Positions 18,083 through 29,021 of a stretch of 64,000 bases of DNA are shown here, one piece after another (position 1 is the stretch's first letter; every line of letters begins with the position of its first letter). A model generated the notes under the pieces. That model searched no databases. It was not told the DNA's origin and was given only the letters and a program-made list of their open reading frames with translations. Source of the stretch: Lentilactobacillus raoultii (GTDB lineage Bacteria > Bacillota > Bacilli > Lactobacillales > Lactobacillaceae); the NCBI RefSeq assembly GCF_900411375.1, contig NZ_LS422984.1, forward strand, positions 212,510 to 276,509. The letters are read 5' to 3'. The position numbers and the translations under genes are program-made.

Positions 18083-18126
18083 CTGAGAAGGTGGGGACGG
18101 ATTACTTGTTTCTCAGCTTCTTTTTG
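18083..18126 (+). terminator. Hairpin with T tail in the proS-polC gap (possible attenuator)
   Basis: CTGAGAA (18083-18089) pairs with TTCTCAG (18110-18116), followed by CTTCTTTTTG. It lies 25 bases before the polC start, after a 110-base AT-rich gap, so it either ends the proS transcript or limits entry into polC. Confidence 0.6.
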
Positions 18127-18150
18127 CACTAGTAAGGAGGCTCTTTAAGT

Positions 18151-21100
18151 TTGGATCAACATGCTTTATTTGAAAAGTTGTTAGAGCAGCTTCAGTGGGA
18201 AGACGCCAAAACGTCTCCTTTCTTCCAAGATGCTAAAATTGACCGTTTGGAAGTTCATGAACAAAGTCTCCGGTGGCAATTTGATATTTCTTTACCGAAA
18301 ATATTGCCATTTGAAACTTTTAATGAATTTAATTCGCGACTTCAGGCGTCTTTTCAGGAAATTGCCAAAGTGTCACTCAATATCATGCCTGTCAGCGACC
18401 ATTTCAATGAGCAATTACTACGACAATATTGGCAATGGGTGGTTGTTCATAGTGGGGTAACGTCTCCTTTGATTCAAGAACTTTGTGAAAACCGAGCACC
18501 CTCGATCGTTGATTCACGAATCGAATTTATCGCTGAAAACGAAATTGTTAAGAATTTTATGACAAATACAGCGCTTGGACCAATTGAAGAAATGTATCGG
18601 AGAGTGGGTTTCCCTGACTTTAAGATTCACACAATTGTAGATGAAACATCATCTCAAAAAAATATTGAGGCCTTACAGAAAAAAAACGAGGCTCAAAATG
18701 CTGAACTAGTTAAAAAAGCCAATGCCGCAATTAAAGAAAATGCCAAGAAAAAAGCTGCTCACCCGAGTAGCGGTAATGGCCCAGCAGTGATTGGAAAAAA
18801 AATTAATGCAGACATTCCCGTTATGAAAATGGAAGACATTGTTGAAGAAGAACGGTCCGTTGTTGTTTCGGGGTACGTTTTTAATAAAGAAATCCGCTCC
18901 CTGAGATCCGGTCGTCAATTGCTGATGTTGAAAATTACGGATTATACTTCTTCAATTCAAGTTAAGAAATTTTCTAACCGCGGGGATGAAGCATTGTTTG
19001 ACGAAATTAGTGAGGGCGACTGGGTAAAAGTTCGTGGAAATGTTCAGGAAGACAACTATTCTCATGAGTTAACCCTTAATGCGTATGATATTAATTCCGT
19101 TAAAAAGGTAATGCGAAAAGATACTGCACCGGAAAATGAAAAGCGGGTAGAGTTACATCTTCATACCTCAATGAGCCAAATGGATGCAACAAATAACATT
19201 GCTGACTTTGCTAAACAAGCTAAGGCTTGGGGGCATCCAGCATTGGCGATTACTGATCATGCGGGTGTTCAAGGATTCCCAGATGCTTTTCATGCCGGCC
19301 AAAAAAACGATCTTAAAATGTTGTACGGTGTTGAAATCAATTTAGTGGATGATGGCGTTCCAATTGGTTACAACGATAAGCATATTCCACTAAAAGATGC
19401 GACGTATGTTGTTTTTGATACTGAAACGACTGGACTTTCTGCCATTTATGATCGAGTGATTGAACTTTCTGCAGTGAAAATGAAGAATAATAATGTGGTT
19501 GACCAGTTTGAGGAGTTTATTGATCCAGGCTTTCACTTGTCAGAACAAACAACTAATTTAACTTCCATCACTGACGAAATGGTTCAAGGATCAAAATCTG
19601 AGGAAGAAGTCTTTAAACTCTTCCGCGAATTTTGCGGTGACGCCATTGTGGTTGGGCACAACGTTACTTTTGATATTGGCTTTATGAATACGGGCTATGC
19701 GCGCCATGGGATGTCGGAAATTTCAAATCCAATTATTGATACGCTAACATTGGCAAGGTTTCTTTACCCCAACTTGCGTGGTTATCGATTAAATACATTA
19801 GCTAAGAAGTTTGACGTCAGCTTGGAACACCATCACCGGGCGATTTATGATGCCGAAACGACTGGGCACCTGAATTACTTATTCTTGAAGGACGCCGAAG
19901 ATCGTTACGGAATTGCCTACCATGATGAATTAAACGATCATATGACGGAAAACGATGCTTATAAACACGCGCGACCGTCACACGCGATTCTTTTGGCTAA
20001 AAATCAAGTTGGATTGAAAAATATGTTTAAAATTGTGTCACTATCAAATGTGGATTACTTTTTCAGGGTGCCACGGGTGCCACGAACCCAACTCGAGAAA
20101 TATCGTGATGGTATTTTAGTCGGTTCAGCCTGTTCGTCTGGTGAAGTTTTTACTGCTATGATGCAAAAGGGGATGGACGAGGCACGCCAAAAAGCGGCTT
20201 TCTACGACTATCTTGAGGTTCAGCCCCAACGCGCCTATGCACCATTAATTGAAAGCCATTTAATTTCTGACGAAGAAAACTTAAAAGAGATTTTAACAAA
20301 TATTGTTAAATTGGGTGACGAACTGCAAAAGCCGGTGGTAGCTACCGGAGATGTTCATTATCTTAATCCTGAAGACTATATTTATCGTAAAATTTTAATT
20401 AATTCACAGGGTGGAGCTAATCCACTTAATCGGCAAGTATTGCCAGATTTACATTTCTTAACAACCAATGAAATGCTTGACGACTTTTCTTTTTTGGGTG
20501 AACAAAAAGCCAAGGAAATTGTTGTCACAAATACGAATCGAATTGCTAATGAAATTGATGAAGTTCATCCACTAAAAGATCGACTTTACACGCCGAAAAT
20601 GGAAGGTGCCGAAGATGAGGTTAAGCAACGAACCATGACAACGGCTCATCAGTGGTATGGCAATCCACTTCCCAAAATTGTTGATGACCGGCTCAAACGG
20701 GAACTGAAAAGTATTATCGGCAATGGTTTCTCAGTTATTTATCTGATTGCCCAACGATTGGTAGCTAAAAGTAATAAAGATGGGTATTTGGTTGGTTCCC
20801 GGGGTTCAGTTGGCTCAAGTCTAGTTGCCACCCTAACTGGAATTACCGAAGTTAACCCATTGCCTCCTCATTATCGATGCCCCCATTGTCAGCATACGGA
20901 ATTCTTCACGAACGGTGAATATAGTTCAGGATATGATTTACCAAGGAAGAAATGCCCTGAATGTGGCACTCAAATGATTGGTGATGGACACAACATTCCG
21001 TTTGAAACTTTCTTGGGCTTTACTGGAAATAAAGTTCCGGATATTGATTTAAACTTTTCCGGAGATTATCAGCCAATTGCTCATAACTACACCAAAGTTT

Positions 21101-22467
21101 TGTTTGGTGAGAAAAATGTTTTTCGAGCGGGTACAATTGGGACAGTTGCTGATAAAACGGCTTACGGTTATGTTAAAGCTTATGAACGGGATAAGGGTAA
21201 GACGTACCGTCAGGCTGAAGAGGATCGTTTGGCAAAGGGTGCAACTGGCGTTAAGCGAACAACTGGCCAACATCCTGCTGGGATTATTGTTGTTCCTGCC
21301 GATATGGATATTTATGATTTTACGCCGATTCAGTATCCAGCTGATGATCAAACTGCAGCTTGGAAAACAACCCACTTTGATTTTCATTCGATTCACGATA
21401 ATATTTTAAAAATTGATATCCTGGGGCATGATGATCCGACGATGATTCGAATGTTGCAAGATTTGTCAGGTATCGATCCAAAATCAATTCCCATGGACGA
21501 CCCAGGTGTGATGTCAATCTTTTCCAGTCCCAAAATTCTAGGTGTTACTGAAGATCAAATTCAATCTAAAACTGGGACGTTGGGTGTTCCTGAATTTGGA
21601 ACTCGATTTGTTCGGGGAATGCTTGAGCAAACTCACCCAAGTAATTATTCGGAGCTTTTACAAATTTCCGGCCTTTCACATGGGACAGATGTTTGGCTTG
21701 GCAATGCCGATGAGCTGATTAAAAATGGCACGGCTACTATTGCCAATGTTATTGGATGTCGTGACAACATTATGACTGATTTAATTCAATGGGGCTTGGA
21801 TTCCGAGCTATCATTTCAAATTATGGAAAGTGTTCGTCATGGGCGTGGTATTCCTGATGATTGGCAAGCAGAAATGCGGAAAGCTAAGATCCCGGAATGG
21901 TACATTGACTCTTGCCTGAAGATTAAGTATATGTTTCCAAGAGCCCATGCGGCAGCATATATTCTCATGGCGCTGAGGATTGCTTATTTTAAAGTCTATT
22001 TCCCATTGGTTTATTACGCGGCTTATTTCTCTGTTCGGGCTGATGATTTTGATATTGTTTCAATGTGTCGTGGAAAAGAAGCTGTTAAAAATGCAATGAG
22101 ACAAATCAATGATAAGGGAATGGAAGCTTCTGCAAAGGAGAAAAACTTGTTAACAGTGCTGGAATTGGCTAACGAAATGTTGGAACGGGGCTACAATTTT
22201 AAGATGGTTGATCTTAAGCGGTCAGCAGCCAATGAATGGCTGATTGATGGCACTGATTTGATTGCGCCTTTCAATTCCGTTCCGGGACTGGGCTTAAATG
22301 TGGCTAAACAAATTGTTGCTGCGCGCGAAGATAAGCCATTTATTTCGAAAGAAGATTTATCTAAGCGTGGTAAGGTTTCAAAAACTTTAATCGATTTTAT
22401 GACTGAAAATCATGTTTTGGATGGCTTGCCGGATGAGAATCAGTTAAGCTTATTTGATATGATGTAA
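18151..22467 (+). CDS. polC: DNA polymerase III alpha subunit, PolC type
   Basis: The 1438-residue replicative polymerase of low-GC Gram-positives, with its own proofreading exonuclease. Domains in order: N-terminal region, OB fold (about 225-320), PHP part 1 from [16 protein letters not shown] near residue 333, DEDDh exonuclease inserted from [10 protein letters not shown] near 418, PHP part 2, then palm with GSRGSVGSS near 883, the CPHC...CPEC zinc site near 909-940, and the catalytic [10 protein letters not shown] near 963. The end [14 protein letters not shown] contains the clamp-binding QLSLF. The start is TTG 18151, after AAGGAGG. The length is normal and no break is seen. Confidence 0.98.
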   Translation: MDQHALFEKLLEQLQWEDAKTSPFFQDAKIDRLEVHEQSLRWQFDISLPKILPFETFNEFNSRLQASFQEIAKVSLNIMPVSDHFNEQLLRQYWQWVVVHSGVTSPLIQELCENRAPSIVDSRIEFIAENEIVKNFMTNTALGPIEEMYRRVGFPDFKIHTIVDETSSQKNIEALQKKNEAQNAELVKKANAAIKENAKKKAAHPSSGNGPAVIGKKINADIPVMKMEDIVEEERSVVVSGYVFNKEIRSLRSGRQLLMLKITDYTSSIQVKKFSNRGDEALFDEISEGDWVKVRGNVQEDNYSHELTLNAYDINSVKKVMRKDTAPENEKRVELHLHTSMSQMDATNNIADFAKQAKAWGHPALAITDHAGVQGFPDAFHAGQKNDLKMLYGVEINLVDDGVPIGYNDKHIPLKDATYVVFDTETTGLSAIYDRVIELSAVKMKNNNVVDQFEEFIDPGFHLSEQTTNLTSITDEMVQGSKSEEEVFKLFREFCGDAIVVGHNVTFDIGFMNTGYARHGMSEISNPIIDTLTLARFLYPNLRGYRLNTLAKKFDVSLEHHHRAIYDAETTGHLNYLFLKDAEDRYGIAYHDELNDHMTENDAYKHARPSHAILLAKNQVGLKNMFKIVSLSNVDYFFRVPRVPRTQLEKYRDGILVGSACSSGEVFTAMMQKGMDEARQKAAFYDYLEVQPQRAYAPLIESHLISDEENLKEILTNIVKLGDELQKPVVATGDVHYLNPEDYIYRKILINSQGGANPLNRQVLPDLHFLTTNEMLDDFSFLGEQKAKEIVVTNTNRIANEIDEVHPLKDRLYTPKMEGAEDEVKQRTMTTAHQWYGNPLPKIVDDRLKRELKSIIGNGFSVIYLIAQRLVAKSNKDGYLVGSRGSVGSSLVATLTGITEVNPLPPHYRCPHCQHTEFFTNGEYSSGYDLPRKKCPECGTQMIGDGHNIPFETFLGFTGNKVPDIDLNFSGDYQPIAHNYTKVLFGEKNVFRAGTIGTVADKTAYGYVKAYERDKGKTYRQAEEDRLAKGATGVKRTTGQHPAGIIVVPADMDIYDFTPIQYPADDQTAAWKTTHFDFHSIHDNILKIDILGHDDPTMIRMLQDLSGIDPKSIPMDDPGVMSIFSSPKILGVTEDQIQSKTGTLGVPEFGTRFVRGMLEQTHPSNYSELLQISGLSHGTDVWLGNADELIKNGTATIANVIGCRDNIMTDLIQWGLDSELSFQIMESVRHGRGIPDDWQAEMRKAKIPEWYIDSCLKIKYMFPRAHAAAYILMALRIAYFKVYFPLVYYAAYFSVRADDFDIVSMCRGKEAVKNAMRQINDKGMEASAKEKNLLTVLELANEMLERGYNFKMVDLKRSAANEWLIDGTDLIAPFNSVPGLGLNVAKQIVAAREDKPFISKEDLSKRGKVSKTLIDFMTENHVLDGLPDENQLSLFDMM

Positions 22468-22520
22468 GTTGATAGACTAACTTTGACTGTCACTTAAGAA
22501 ACACCCTCTAACGCAAACGG

Positions 22521-22549
22521 TTGTATAAATAGAGTGGATATGATATACT
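22521..22549 (+). promoter_or_regulatory. Promoter of the rimP-nusA-infB operon
   Basis: TTGTAT (22521-22526) and TATACT (22544-22549) are 17 bases apart. The start near 22556 puts an intrinsic terminator within the first 45 transcribed bases. Confidence 0.7.
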
Positions 22550-22572
22550 TTATTTATTAAATAGCTTGTAAG

Positions 22573-22599
22573 GAGTGAGCAGAAATGCTCGCTCTTTTT
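22573..22599 (+). terminator. Promoter-proximal terminator in the rimP-nusA leader
   Basis: GAGTGAGCA and TGCTCGCTC form a 9-bp stem (one G-T pair) capped by GAAA and followed by five T. It stands between the operon promoter and rimP, so the operon must be read through. Bacillus subtilis is reported to use NusA-dependent attenuation in front of this operon. Confidence 0.8.
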
Positions 22600-22625
22600 A
22601 ATGGATAATTTTAGGAGGCTTATTT

Positions 22626-23099
22626 TTGAGCAATGTCGTTGAAACGGTCAAGCAGATTGTGCAGCCGATTTTGGATAAACATGCGTTTTACTTATTTGAC
22701 GTTGAATTTGTTAAGGAAAGTAAAAATTGGTATTTGCGAGTTTACATTGATAAGAAGGGCGGCATCACGATTGACGATTGTGTGTTGGTTAGTGACGAAT
22801 TGAGTGAGAAATTGGATGAAATGGATCCTGACCCGATTCCTCAACAATACTTTTTGGAAGTTTCTTCTCCGGGCGCTGAAAGACCGTTGAGAAATGATCG
22901 TGAACTTCAACAGGCAGTTGGTGAATATGTCCATATTTCGTTGTATCAGAACTTAAACGGTCAGAAGGTTTTCGAAGGTTTCCTCCGATCTGCCGATTCG
23001 GATGACGTCATTATCCAAAATGATCAGTGGGGTAAGAACGACACCATTAAAATTCCAAAGAAAATGATTGCTAAATCGCGACTGGCAATTAAATTTTAA
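22626..23099 (+). CDS. rimP: Ribosome maturation factor RimP
   Basis: A 157-residue protein needed for 30S maturation. The N-terminal alpha/beta domain has LRVYIDKKGGITIDDC, followed by the loop DPDPIPQQYFLEVSSPGAERPL, the best RimP signature, and a C-terminal SH3-like domain. The start is TTG 22626, after TTAGGAGG. It is the first gene of the operon with nusA and sits directly behind the leader terminator. Confidence 0.95.
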   Translation: MSNVVETVKQIVQPILDKHAFYLFDVEFVKESKNWYLRVYIDKKGGITIDDCVLVSDELSEKLDEMDPDPIPQQYFLEVSSPGAERPLRNDRELQQAVGEYVHISLYQNLNGQKVFEGFLRSADSDDVIIQNDQWGKNDTIKIPKKMIAKSRLAIKF

Positions 23100-23116
23100 A
23101 AAAGGAGACTTAACCA

Positions 23117-24412
23117 ATGAGTAAGGAACTTTTGGGAGCATTATCTGCTCTTGAAGAAGAAAAAGGAATTAAAAAAGAGGTCGTTATCGAGGCCTTACAA
23201 GCTGCCCTGGTTTCTGCGTATAAAAGAAACTATGGTCAAGCACAAAATGTTCAGGTATCATTTGACGAAGCAAAAGGTGAAATGCATGTCTACTCAGTTA
23301 AGACAGTCGTAGAAACTGTAACTGACGATCAAATGCAAGTGTCACTTGATGATGCCTTGCAAATCAATAAAGGCTATGAAATTGGTGATGAAATCAAATT
23401 TGAAGTGACGCCAAAAAACTTTGGTCGAATTGCCGCTCAAACAGCAAAGCAAGTCATTATGCAACGGGTTCGTGAAGCTGAACGGGAAAACATTTTCGAT
23501 GAATATTCAAAATATGAAGATGATTTGGTAACTGGAACTGTAGAACGTCAGGATACCCGCTTTGTTTACATCAATTTAGACAAGGTTGAAGCAGTCATGG
23601 GCCCACGTGATCAAATGCCAAATGAAGTTTATCGCCCTCAGGAACGACTTAAAGTTTATGTCACTCGAGTTGAAAATGCGACCAAGGGACCACAAGTCTT
23701 TGTGAGTCGAACTGACCCAGGGATGCTTAAGCGGTTATTTGAGCAGGAAGTTCCTGAGATCTATGACGGAACGGTTGAAATTGTTTCAATTGCACGGGAA
23801 GCAGGCGATCGGGCAAAAGTGGCTGTTCGGTCTAATAATTCGGACATTGATCCAGTTGGAACTGCTGTTGGTCCAAAGGGGCAACGAGTTCAGACGATTG
23901 TTAACGAACTCCACGGTGAAAATATGGATATCGTTGAATGGGATGAAGACGATGCACGATACATTGCCAATGCTTTAAATCCGGCTGAAGTCATCGACGT
24001 TATTTTTGATGATGATAATGATCGCGCATGTACCGTTATCGTTCCAGATTATCAATTATCACTGGCAATCGGCAAACGTGGTCAAAATGCACGTTTGGCT
24101 GCTAAGTTAACCGGCTTTAAGATTGATATTAAATCAGAGACCGAAGCCAAAGAATTTTTGGCAGAAAGAGAGAAGCGTGCGCAACAAGTAACTGATGGTG
24201 AAGACGAAGCAACTGATAATGACGTTGAGTCTGATGAAGCTGATTTGAATCGTCAAGATGTTGACAGCACAACTCAAGAAGAGCAAACTAAATCCGACGA
24301 GAAAGTTAATCCGGATGAATCCGATGACTCTGAGACATCACCAGAAGTTGATCAGAATGAAGATTTTAACGAGCAATCGACGGATGACCACCCATCTTCA
24401 AACGAAGCTTAA
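23117..24412 (+). CDS. nusA: Transcription termination/antitermination factor NusA
   Basis: A 431-residue RNA-polymerase-binding factor. The N-terminal domain (LLGALSALEEEKGIKKEVV) is followed by S1 (about 132-200, LVTGTVERQD), KH1 and KH2 with GPKGQRVQTI and AIGKRGQNARLAAKLTG. From about residue 352 the protein ends in an Asp/Glu/Ser/Gln-rich tail of some 80 residues, not the acidic AR repeats of E. coli. NusA stimulates pausing and intrinsic termination, and may act on its own leader. Spacing to rimP is 17 bases. Confidence 0.97.
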   Translation: MSKELLGALSALEEEKGIKKEVVIEALQAALVSAYKRNYGQAQNVQVSFDEAKGEMHVYSVKTVVETVTDDQMQVSLDDALQINKGYEIGDEIKFEVTPKNFGRIAAQTAKQVIMQRVREAERENIFDEYSKYEDDLVTGTVERQDTRFVYINLDKVEAVMGPRDQMPNEVYRPQERLKVYVTRVENATKGPQVFVSRTDPGMLKRLFEQEVPEIYDGTVEIVSIAREAGDRAKVAVRSNNSDIDPVGTAVGPKGQRVQTIVNELHGENMDIVEWDEDDARYIANALNPAEVIDVIFDDDNDRACTVIVPDYQLSLAIGKRGQNARLAAKLTGFKIDIKSETEAKEFLAEREKRAQQVTDGEDEATDNDVESDEADLNRQDVDSTTQEEQTKSDEKVNPDESDDSETSPEVDQNEDFNEQSTDDHPSSNEA

Positions 24413-24431
24413 TTCTTAGGAGGCGATCATT

Positions 24432-24731
24432 ATGAAAAAACGAAAGATCCCAATGCGAAAGGATATTGTAACCGGCGAAATGGCTCCTAAAAAGGAACTG
24501 GTGCGGATAGTTCGTGATACCGATGGCAACGTTTCAATTGATGAAACCGGCAAGAAATCGGGCCGAGGCGCCTATATCTCGATTGATGTTGAGGTTGCGA
24601 AAAAAGCAAAGGCTGAACATGTCTTTGAAAAGGCTTTTTCAACTCAATTGAATGACAGTTTTTACGATGACTTAATTGCTTACGTTGATCATAAACAGGC
24701 TCGAAAAGAGTTGTTTGAAAATGGACAATAG
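24432..24731 (+). CDS. ylxR: YlxR/RnpM family RNA-binding protein (DUF448)
   Basis: A 99-residue basic protein with the GRGAYIS signature of the family, near residues 46-52 (KSGRGAYISID), and an N-terminal KRKIPMRKDIVTGEM. In Bacillus subtilis the protein has been described as a modulator of RNase P and as nucleoid associated. TTAGGAGGCG precedes the ATG. It overlaps ylxQ by 11 bases, so these two are coupled in the nusA-infB operon. Confidence 0.92.
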   Translation: MKKRKIPMRKDIVTGEMAPKKELVRIVRDTDGNVSIDETGKKSGRGAYISIDVEVAKKAKAEHVFEKAFSTQLNDSFYDDLIAYVDHKQARKELFENGQ

Positions 24732-25029
24732 TCAGGCAATCTTAAATTTTTTGGGAATCGCCCGGCGTGCGAATCAATTAGTATCAGGTGAAAATACTTT
24801 GTTGTCAGGAATCAGAAACCGCAAAATTTATTTTTTGTTTATCGCTTCAGATACTGGTAAGTCAACTAGTAAAAAGTTTCTAGATAAGTCAAATTACTAT
24901 CATGTTCCTGTCAATACAATGTACACTAAAGAAGTATTAAGCAACGCCATTGGGATGAAAAGGACAATGATTGGCATTAAAGATCGCGGGATTTCAGAAA
25001 AAATGATTGAATTAACAAACAGGAAATAA
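24721..25029 (+). CDS. ylxQ: YlxQ, L7Ae/L30e-fold ribosomal-like protein
   Basis: A 102-residue K-turn-binding-type protein. The start is ATG 24721, overlapping the end of ylxR; an earlier frame extension to 24676 lies inside ylxR. ILNFLGIARRANQLVSGEN at the N-terminus is the L7Ae-like signature, and the middle holds FIASDTGKSTSKKF. The RNA target and role are not established. It lies 15 bases before infB. Confidence 0.92.
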   Translation: MDNSQAILNFLGIARRANQLVSGENTLLSGIRNRKIYFLFIASDTGKSTSKKFLDKSNYYHVPVNTMYTKEVLSNAIGMKRTMIGIKDRGISEKMIELTNRK

Positions 25030-25044
25030 AGGGAGAGTGATGAT

Positions 25045-27618
25045 ATGGGGAAAAAGCGAATTTATGAATTGGCAAAAGAACTCAACATCTCCAGTAAAAA
25101 AATTATTGACGAGGCCGGAAAACGCGGCATCTCTTTAAAAAATCACATGGCAACAGTGGATGCGACTCAAGAAAAGCAGATTCGTCAATTATTTAGAAAA
25201 GGTGGTAGTACGACTACGACAACTCGATCTCAAAACAATCACCAGAATCATCATGCTGAAGGCAAAAATCAGCGTCCTTCGACACAATCAAATCACCGTC
25301 ATGACCGTCAGACTCAACAGGACCGTCAGAGCCAAAGCTCAAATCATGTAACGCGAACGACTAATAATTCTCGTAATGATCGTCGAAATCAGCAATCAAA
25401 TAACCATTCGGGAAATCAAACGACTTCTTCTCAAGGAAGACGCCCTCAAAATCAGAATCGTTCAAACGATCGTAACCATTCCAATGATCGAAATCATCAA
25501 AATCATCAAAATCATCAAAATCAAACTCGTAATGGACAAAAAAGCCAACGAAACCATGATGAAAACCGAACGCGCACGAATGGGTCGCAAAGCAGGAGTA
25601 CAACGAATCGGTCAAATTCAACTCATAGTAGCAATAACGGGAATTCAAATAGCCGTCAAACACATTCTACGGCTAACAATGAGCATCATAATAATCGGAA
25701 TACCGGTAGTGGCAGATTTGGCGGCAGCTTAAATCGTCGCAACAGTGGTGGCTCGCGAAAGGCTAACAAGAAACGCAATAAGAGACAACGCAAGCAGCAA
25801 AATCAGCGATTGCGTCAGGTGGAACATCATGGCGCACCTGAACGAAAAGCCCGACCGTTACCATCTGTTTTGGAATATGAAGACGGTATGAATGCACAAG
25901 ATCTCGGTAAGATTTTGCATCGTGAACCAGCTGAAATTGTTAAAAAGCTCTTTATGTTGGGTGTAATGGTTAATCAAAATCAGTCTTTGGATAAGGATAC
26001 AATTGAAATCTTGGCGGCTGATTATGGCATCGAGGCTAAAGAGAAGGTTCATGAAGATTTATCCAATTTGGATGAAATCTTTGATAAAGAAATGAAAAAT
26101 GCCAAGCATTTGGTTCCACGACCACCAGTCGTTACAATTATGGGTCACGTTGACCATGGTAAAACAACGTTGCTGGATCATCTGCGACATTCTCATATTA
26201 CGGCTGGCGAAGCCGGGGGCATCACGCAGGCGATTGGTGCCTATCAAGTTCGACATGGCGATAACATCATTACCTTTTTGGATACACCAGGACACGCTGC
26301 CTTTACCGAGATGCGTGCTCGTGGTGCCAATATCACCGATATTACCGTGTTGGTGGTTGCTGCTGATGATGGTGTGATGCCGCAAACAATTGAAGCGATT
26401 AACCATGCCCGAGCAGCTAATACGCCAATTATTGTGGCCATTAATAAAATTGATAAACCAGATGCCAACCCTGAACACGTAACTGAGCAATTAAGCAAGT
26501 ATAATCTAATTCCTGAAGATTGGGGCGGCGACACCATCTTTGTTAATATTTCTGCCAAGTTTGGTAAAAACATTGATGAATTGCTTGATATGATCATTCT
26601 GGAATCAGAGATGCTTGAATTAAAGGCTGATCCAGATCAACCTGCCGTGGGATCCGTTATTGAAGCCCGTCTTGATCAAGGGCAAGGCCCTGTTGCCACG
26701 TTACTGGTTCAACAAGGAACTTTAAGAGTCGGTGACCCGATTGTTGTCGGCAATACTTTTGGTCGAGTGAGAACCATGACGAATGAGCGGGGACGTGACT
26801 TGAAGAAAGTCACACCATCCATGCCGGTTTCGATTACCGGATTGAATGATGTTCCTGAAGCCGGCGACCGCTTTGTTGTCTTTGCAGATGAAAAGACTGC
26901 TCGATCGGTTGGTGAAGAGCGGGCCGAAGAGGCTCAGGTTCAGGAACGTCGAAAGACAAACCGGGTAACTTTGGACAATTTGTTTGACTCTCTTGAAGAG
27001 GGTGAAATGAAGGAAGTTGATCTTGTTATTAAAGCTGATGTTCAAGGTTCCGTGGAAGCTTTAGCCAATAGTCTGAAAAAGATCGAAGTAAAGGGCGTCA
27101 AGGTTAATATTATTCATTCGGGCGTTGGTGCCATCAATGAAAGTGATGTTGCGTTAGCTGAAGCAAGTAACGCCATTATCATTGGGTTTAACGTTCGGCC
27201 AACACCTCAGGCTAAGTCACAAGCTGATAGTGATCACGTTGATATCCGACTCCATCAGGTTATTTACAATGCCATCGATGAAGTTGAATCTGCGATGAAA
27301 GGGATGCTTGCGCCGACTTATAAAGAAGAGGTCACAGGCGAGGTTGAAGTTCGTCAAATTTACAAGGCTTCTAAGGTTGGAACAATTGCCGGTGGAATGG
27401 TTGTTAATGGTGTTGTTAACCGTGATAGTAAAGTTCGTTTGATTCGTGATGGCGTTGTTGTTTACACTGGCGAATTAAACAGCTTGAAACGATTCAAGGA
27501 CGACGTTAACCAAGTTAAGCAAGGCTTTGAACTTGGTTTGACAATCAAGGATTATAATGACATTAAAGTTGGTGATGTGATCGAAGCTTATGTCATGAAA
27601 GAAGTGCCGGTTAAGTAA
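25045..27618 (+). CDS. infB: Translation initiation factor IF-2
   Basis: An 857-residue GTPase that places fMet-tRNA on the 30S. An IF2N domain (residues 1-50, [18 protein letters not shown]) is followed by a long linker, about 54-268, made almost only of Asn, Gln, His, Ser, Arg and Thr. A second IF2N domain and the G domain follow: P-loop GHVDHGKT from residue 366, DTPGH near 413, NKID near 467. Domains II to IV end at [18 protein letters not shown] precedes the ATG. The linker is unusually Asn/His-rich compared with its neighbours' composition. Confidence 0.98.
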   Translation: MGKKRIYELAKELNISSKKIIDEAGKRGISLKNHMATVDATQEKQIRQLFRKGGSTTTTTRSQNNHQNHHAEGKNQRPSTQSNHRHDRQTQQDRQSQSSNHVTRTTNNSRNDRRNQQSNNHSGNQTTSSQGRRPQNQNRSNDRNHSNDRNHQNHQNHQNQTRNGQKSQRNHDENRTRTNGSQSRSTTNRSNSTHSSNNGNSNSRQTHSTANNEHHNNRNTGSGRFGGSLNRRNSGGSRKANKKRNKRQRKQQNQRLRQVEHHGAPERKARPLPSVLEYEDGMNAQDLGKILHREPAEIVKKLFMLGVMVNQNQSLDKDTIEILAADYGIEAKEKVHEDLSNLDEIFDKEMKNAKHLVPRPPVVTIMGHVDHGKTTLLDHLRHSHITAGEAGGITQAIGAYQVRHGDNIITFLDTPGHAAFTEMRARGANITDITVLVVAADDGVMPQTIEAINHARAANTPIIVAINKIDKPDANPEHVTEQLSKYNLIPEDWGGDTIFVNISAKFGKNIDELLDMIILESEMLELKADPDQPAVGSVIEARLDQGQGPVATLLVQQGTLRVGDPIVVGNTFGRVRTMTNERGRDLKKVTPSMPVSITGLNDVPEAGDRFVVFADEKTARSVGEERAEEAQVQERRKTNRVTLDNLFDSLEEGEMKEVDLVIKADVQGSVEALANSLKKIEVKGVKVNIIHSGVGAINESDVALAEASNAIIIGFNVRPTPQAKSQADSDHVDIRLHQVIYNAIDEVESAMKGMLAPTYKEEVTGEVEVRQIYKASKVGTIAGGMVVNGVVNRDSKVRLIRDGVVVYTGELNSLKRFKDDVNQVKQGFELGLTIKDYNDIKVGDVIEAYVMKEVPVK
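25492..25518 (+). repeat. Nine-base tandem repeat in the infB linker
   Basis: Three exact copies of AATCATCAA run from 25492 to 25518, encoding the NHQ repeats of the IF-2 linker. Partly similar units flank them, so copy number could vary between strains by slippage without a frame change. Confidence 0.85.
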
Positions 27619-27652
27619 TTACTTTTACTGGTAAATGCTTGGAGGTGTTTAT

Positions 27653-28006
27653 ATGGCTCACTATCGCGTTGGCCGATTAGAGCAGGAAATCCAACGAGAA
27701 GTAAATGATATTTTGCTGAAACGGGTTCGAGATCCGCGAGTCCAGGGCGTCACTTTAACTGGTGTCGAAGTAACCGGTGATTTGCAGCAAGCAACGATTT
27801 ATTACAGCATTCTTTCCGATGATAAAAAAGACGAAGAAACGACTGCTAAGGGGCTTGCAAAAGCAACCGGTTTAATTCGAGGGGAACTTGGCTCACGTTT
27901 AAGCATTTACAAAACACCTGAAATAAAATTTGAATTAGACACGTCTGTTCAATATGGTGATAAAATTGATCGGTTGATTAATAAATTAAAACGTGAAGAA
28001 CAGTGA
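27653..28006 (+). CDS. rbfA: Ribosome-binding factor A
   Basis: A 117-residue KH-fold protein that helps mature the 5' end of 16S rRNA and is needed at low temperature. The start is ATG 27653, with GGAGGTG at 27641-27647; an in-frame ATG at 27635 precedes that site. Signatures are RVGRLEQEIQREVNDIL at the N-terminus, RDPRVQGVTLTGVEVTGD in the middle and LSIYKTPEIKFELD near the end. It is the last gene of the nusA-infB operon and is followed by a terminator. Confidence 0.96.
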   Translation: MAHYRVGRLEQEIQREVNDILLKRVRDPRVQGVTLTGVEVTGDLQQATIYYSILSDDKKDEETTAKGLAKATGLIRGELGSRLSIYKTPEIKFELDTSVQYGDKIDRLINKLKREEQ

Positions 28007-28013
28007 TCATGTT

Positions 28014-28053
28014 AAAAAGACTGCTTTGGCTCCTGTGGCTGAGCAGTCTTTTT
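28014..28053 (+). terminator. Terminator of the rimP-rbfA operon
   Basis: AAAAAGACTGCT and AGCAGTCTTTTT form a perfect 12-bp stem with a 16-base loop and a T run. Confidence 0.92.
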
Positions 28054-28093
28054 GTGATATAATTTTAATAATTGAATTTTTTAGGAGAATTTA

Positions 28094-29005
28094 ATGGACG
28101 GAGTAATTGCGTTATACAAAGAACGCGGGATGACAAGTCACGATTGTATTAGTCAACTGCGAAAAATTTTACACACTAAAAAAATTGGTCACACCGGAAC
28201 GCTTGATCCAAACGTTGATGGTGTTTTACCAATTTGCGTCGGCCAAGCCACTAAAATTAGTGAATTATTAATGACATCCGGAAAAATTTATCGAGGTTCA
28301 ATTACACTGGGGATGGCCTTTGATACAGAGGATTTGGATGGCCAATTAATTGCTAGAAAACCTGTGACGCAACCATTGTCTACCAAAAAGATTGATGCGC
28401 TGTTAACTAAACTAACTGGTGATATCATGCAGGTACCGCCTATGTATTCAGCCGTTAAGGTAAATGGCCATAAATTGTATGAGTACGCTAGAAGAGGCGA
28501 AGTGATTCATCGTGATCCCCGGCCCATCCACGTTTCATCATTCAAACAATTAAAACCAGCGACTTTCGATGAAAAAGCCCAGACTCAGACGATTTATTTT
28601 GAAGTGGCCTGTTCGAAGGGGACCTATGTGCGAACATTGGCAGTCGATTTTGGCAAGCTAATCAATATACCTGCTGTAATGTCGTCACTAACTAGAATTA
28701 AAAGTGGCGGCTTTACGATTACCCAATGTGTCTCGTTGGCAGACGTGCAACAAGCCGTTAATGATGATCGGCTAGCAACCATTATGGAGCCCCTTAAGGT
28801 TGCGCTCGCTGGGTATCCGGCTGTTGAATTGGATGATTCTCGTTGGCACATCATTTCGAACGGTGGGTTCTTGGATCGAGGGCTAAATTCAAGTACCGTG
28901 CCGATCATCAGGTTGGATTACCAGGGGAAAACCAAGGCATTGTACAAGTTTGATAGTCAAAAGCAACTATATCGGCCATTTAAAATGTTTTTAGCAAATA
29001 ATTGA
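28094..29005 (+). CDS. truB: tRNA pseudouridine-55 synthase
   Basis: A 303-residue enzyme making pseudouridine 55 in the T loop of tRNAs. The catalytic D38 is in HTGTLDPNVDGVLP, preceded by GMTSHDCISQLRK; the YSAVKVNGHKLYEYAR block and SKGTYVRTLAVDFGK follow. A C-terminal extension of about 80 residues forms the PUA-like part. TTAGGAG precedes the ATG. It is 16 bases ahead of ribF, a standard pair. Confidence 0.96.
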   Translation: MDGVIALYKERGMTSHDCISQLRKILHTKKIGHTGTLDPNVDGVLPICVGQATKISELLMTSGKIYRGSITLGMAFDTEDLDGQLIARKPVTQPLSTKKIDALLTKLTGDIMQVPPMYSAVKVNGHKLYEYARRGEVIHRDPRPIHVSSFKQLKPATFDEKAQTQTIYFEVACSKGTYVRTLAVDFGKLINIPAVMSSLTRIKSGGFTITQCVSLADVQQAVNDDRLATIMEPLKVALAGYPAVELDDSRWHIISNGGFLDRGLNSSTVPIIRLDYQGKTKALYKFDSQKQLYRPFKMFLANN

Positions 29006-29021
29006 TGAGGAGAATTGCGTT

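Noticed and set aside
25492-25518. Short tandem repeat considered as a CRISPR array
   Set aside because: Units are nine bases, directly adjacent and in frame with infB; there are no spacers and no cas genes in the window.
25376-25732. Long alternative frames on both strands within the infB linker
   Set aside because: They arise from the low-complexity codons of the Asn/His-rich linker; composition is repetitive and there is no ribosome site.
26059-26597. Overlapping reverse-strand frames inside infB
   Set aside because: The forward frame holds the IF-2 G-domain motifs; the reverse frames lack start signals.
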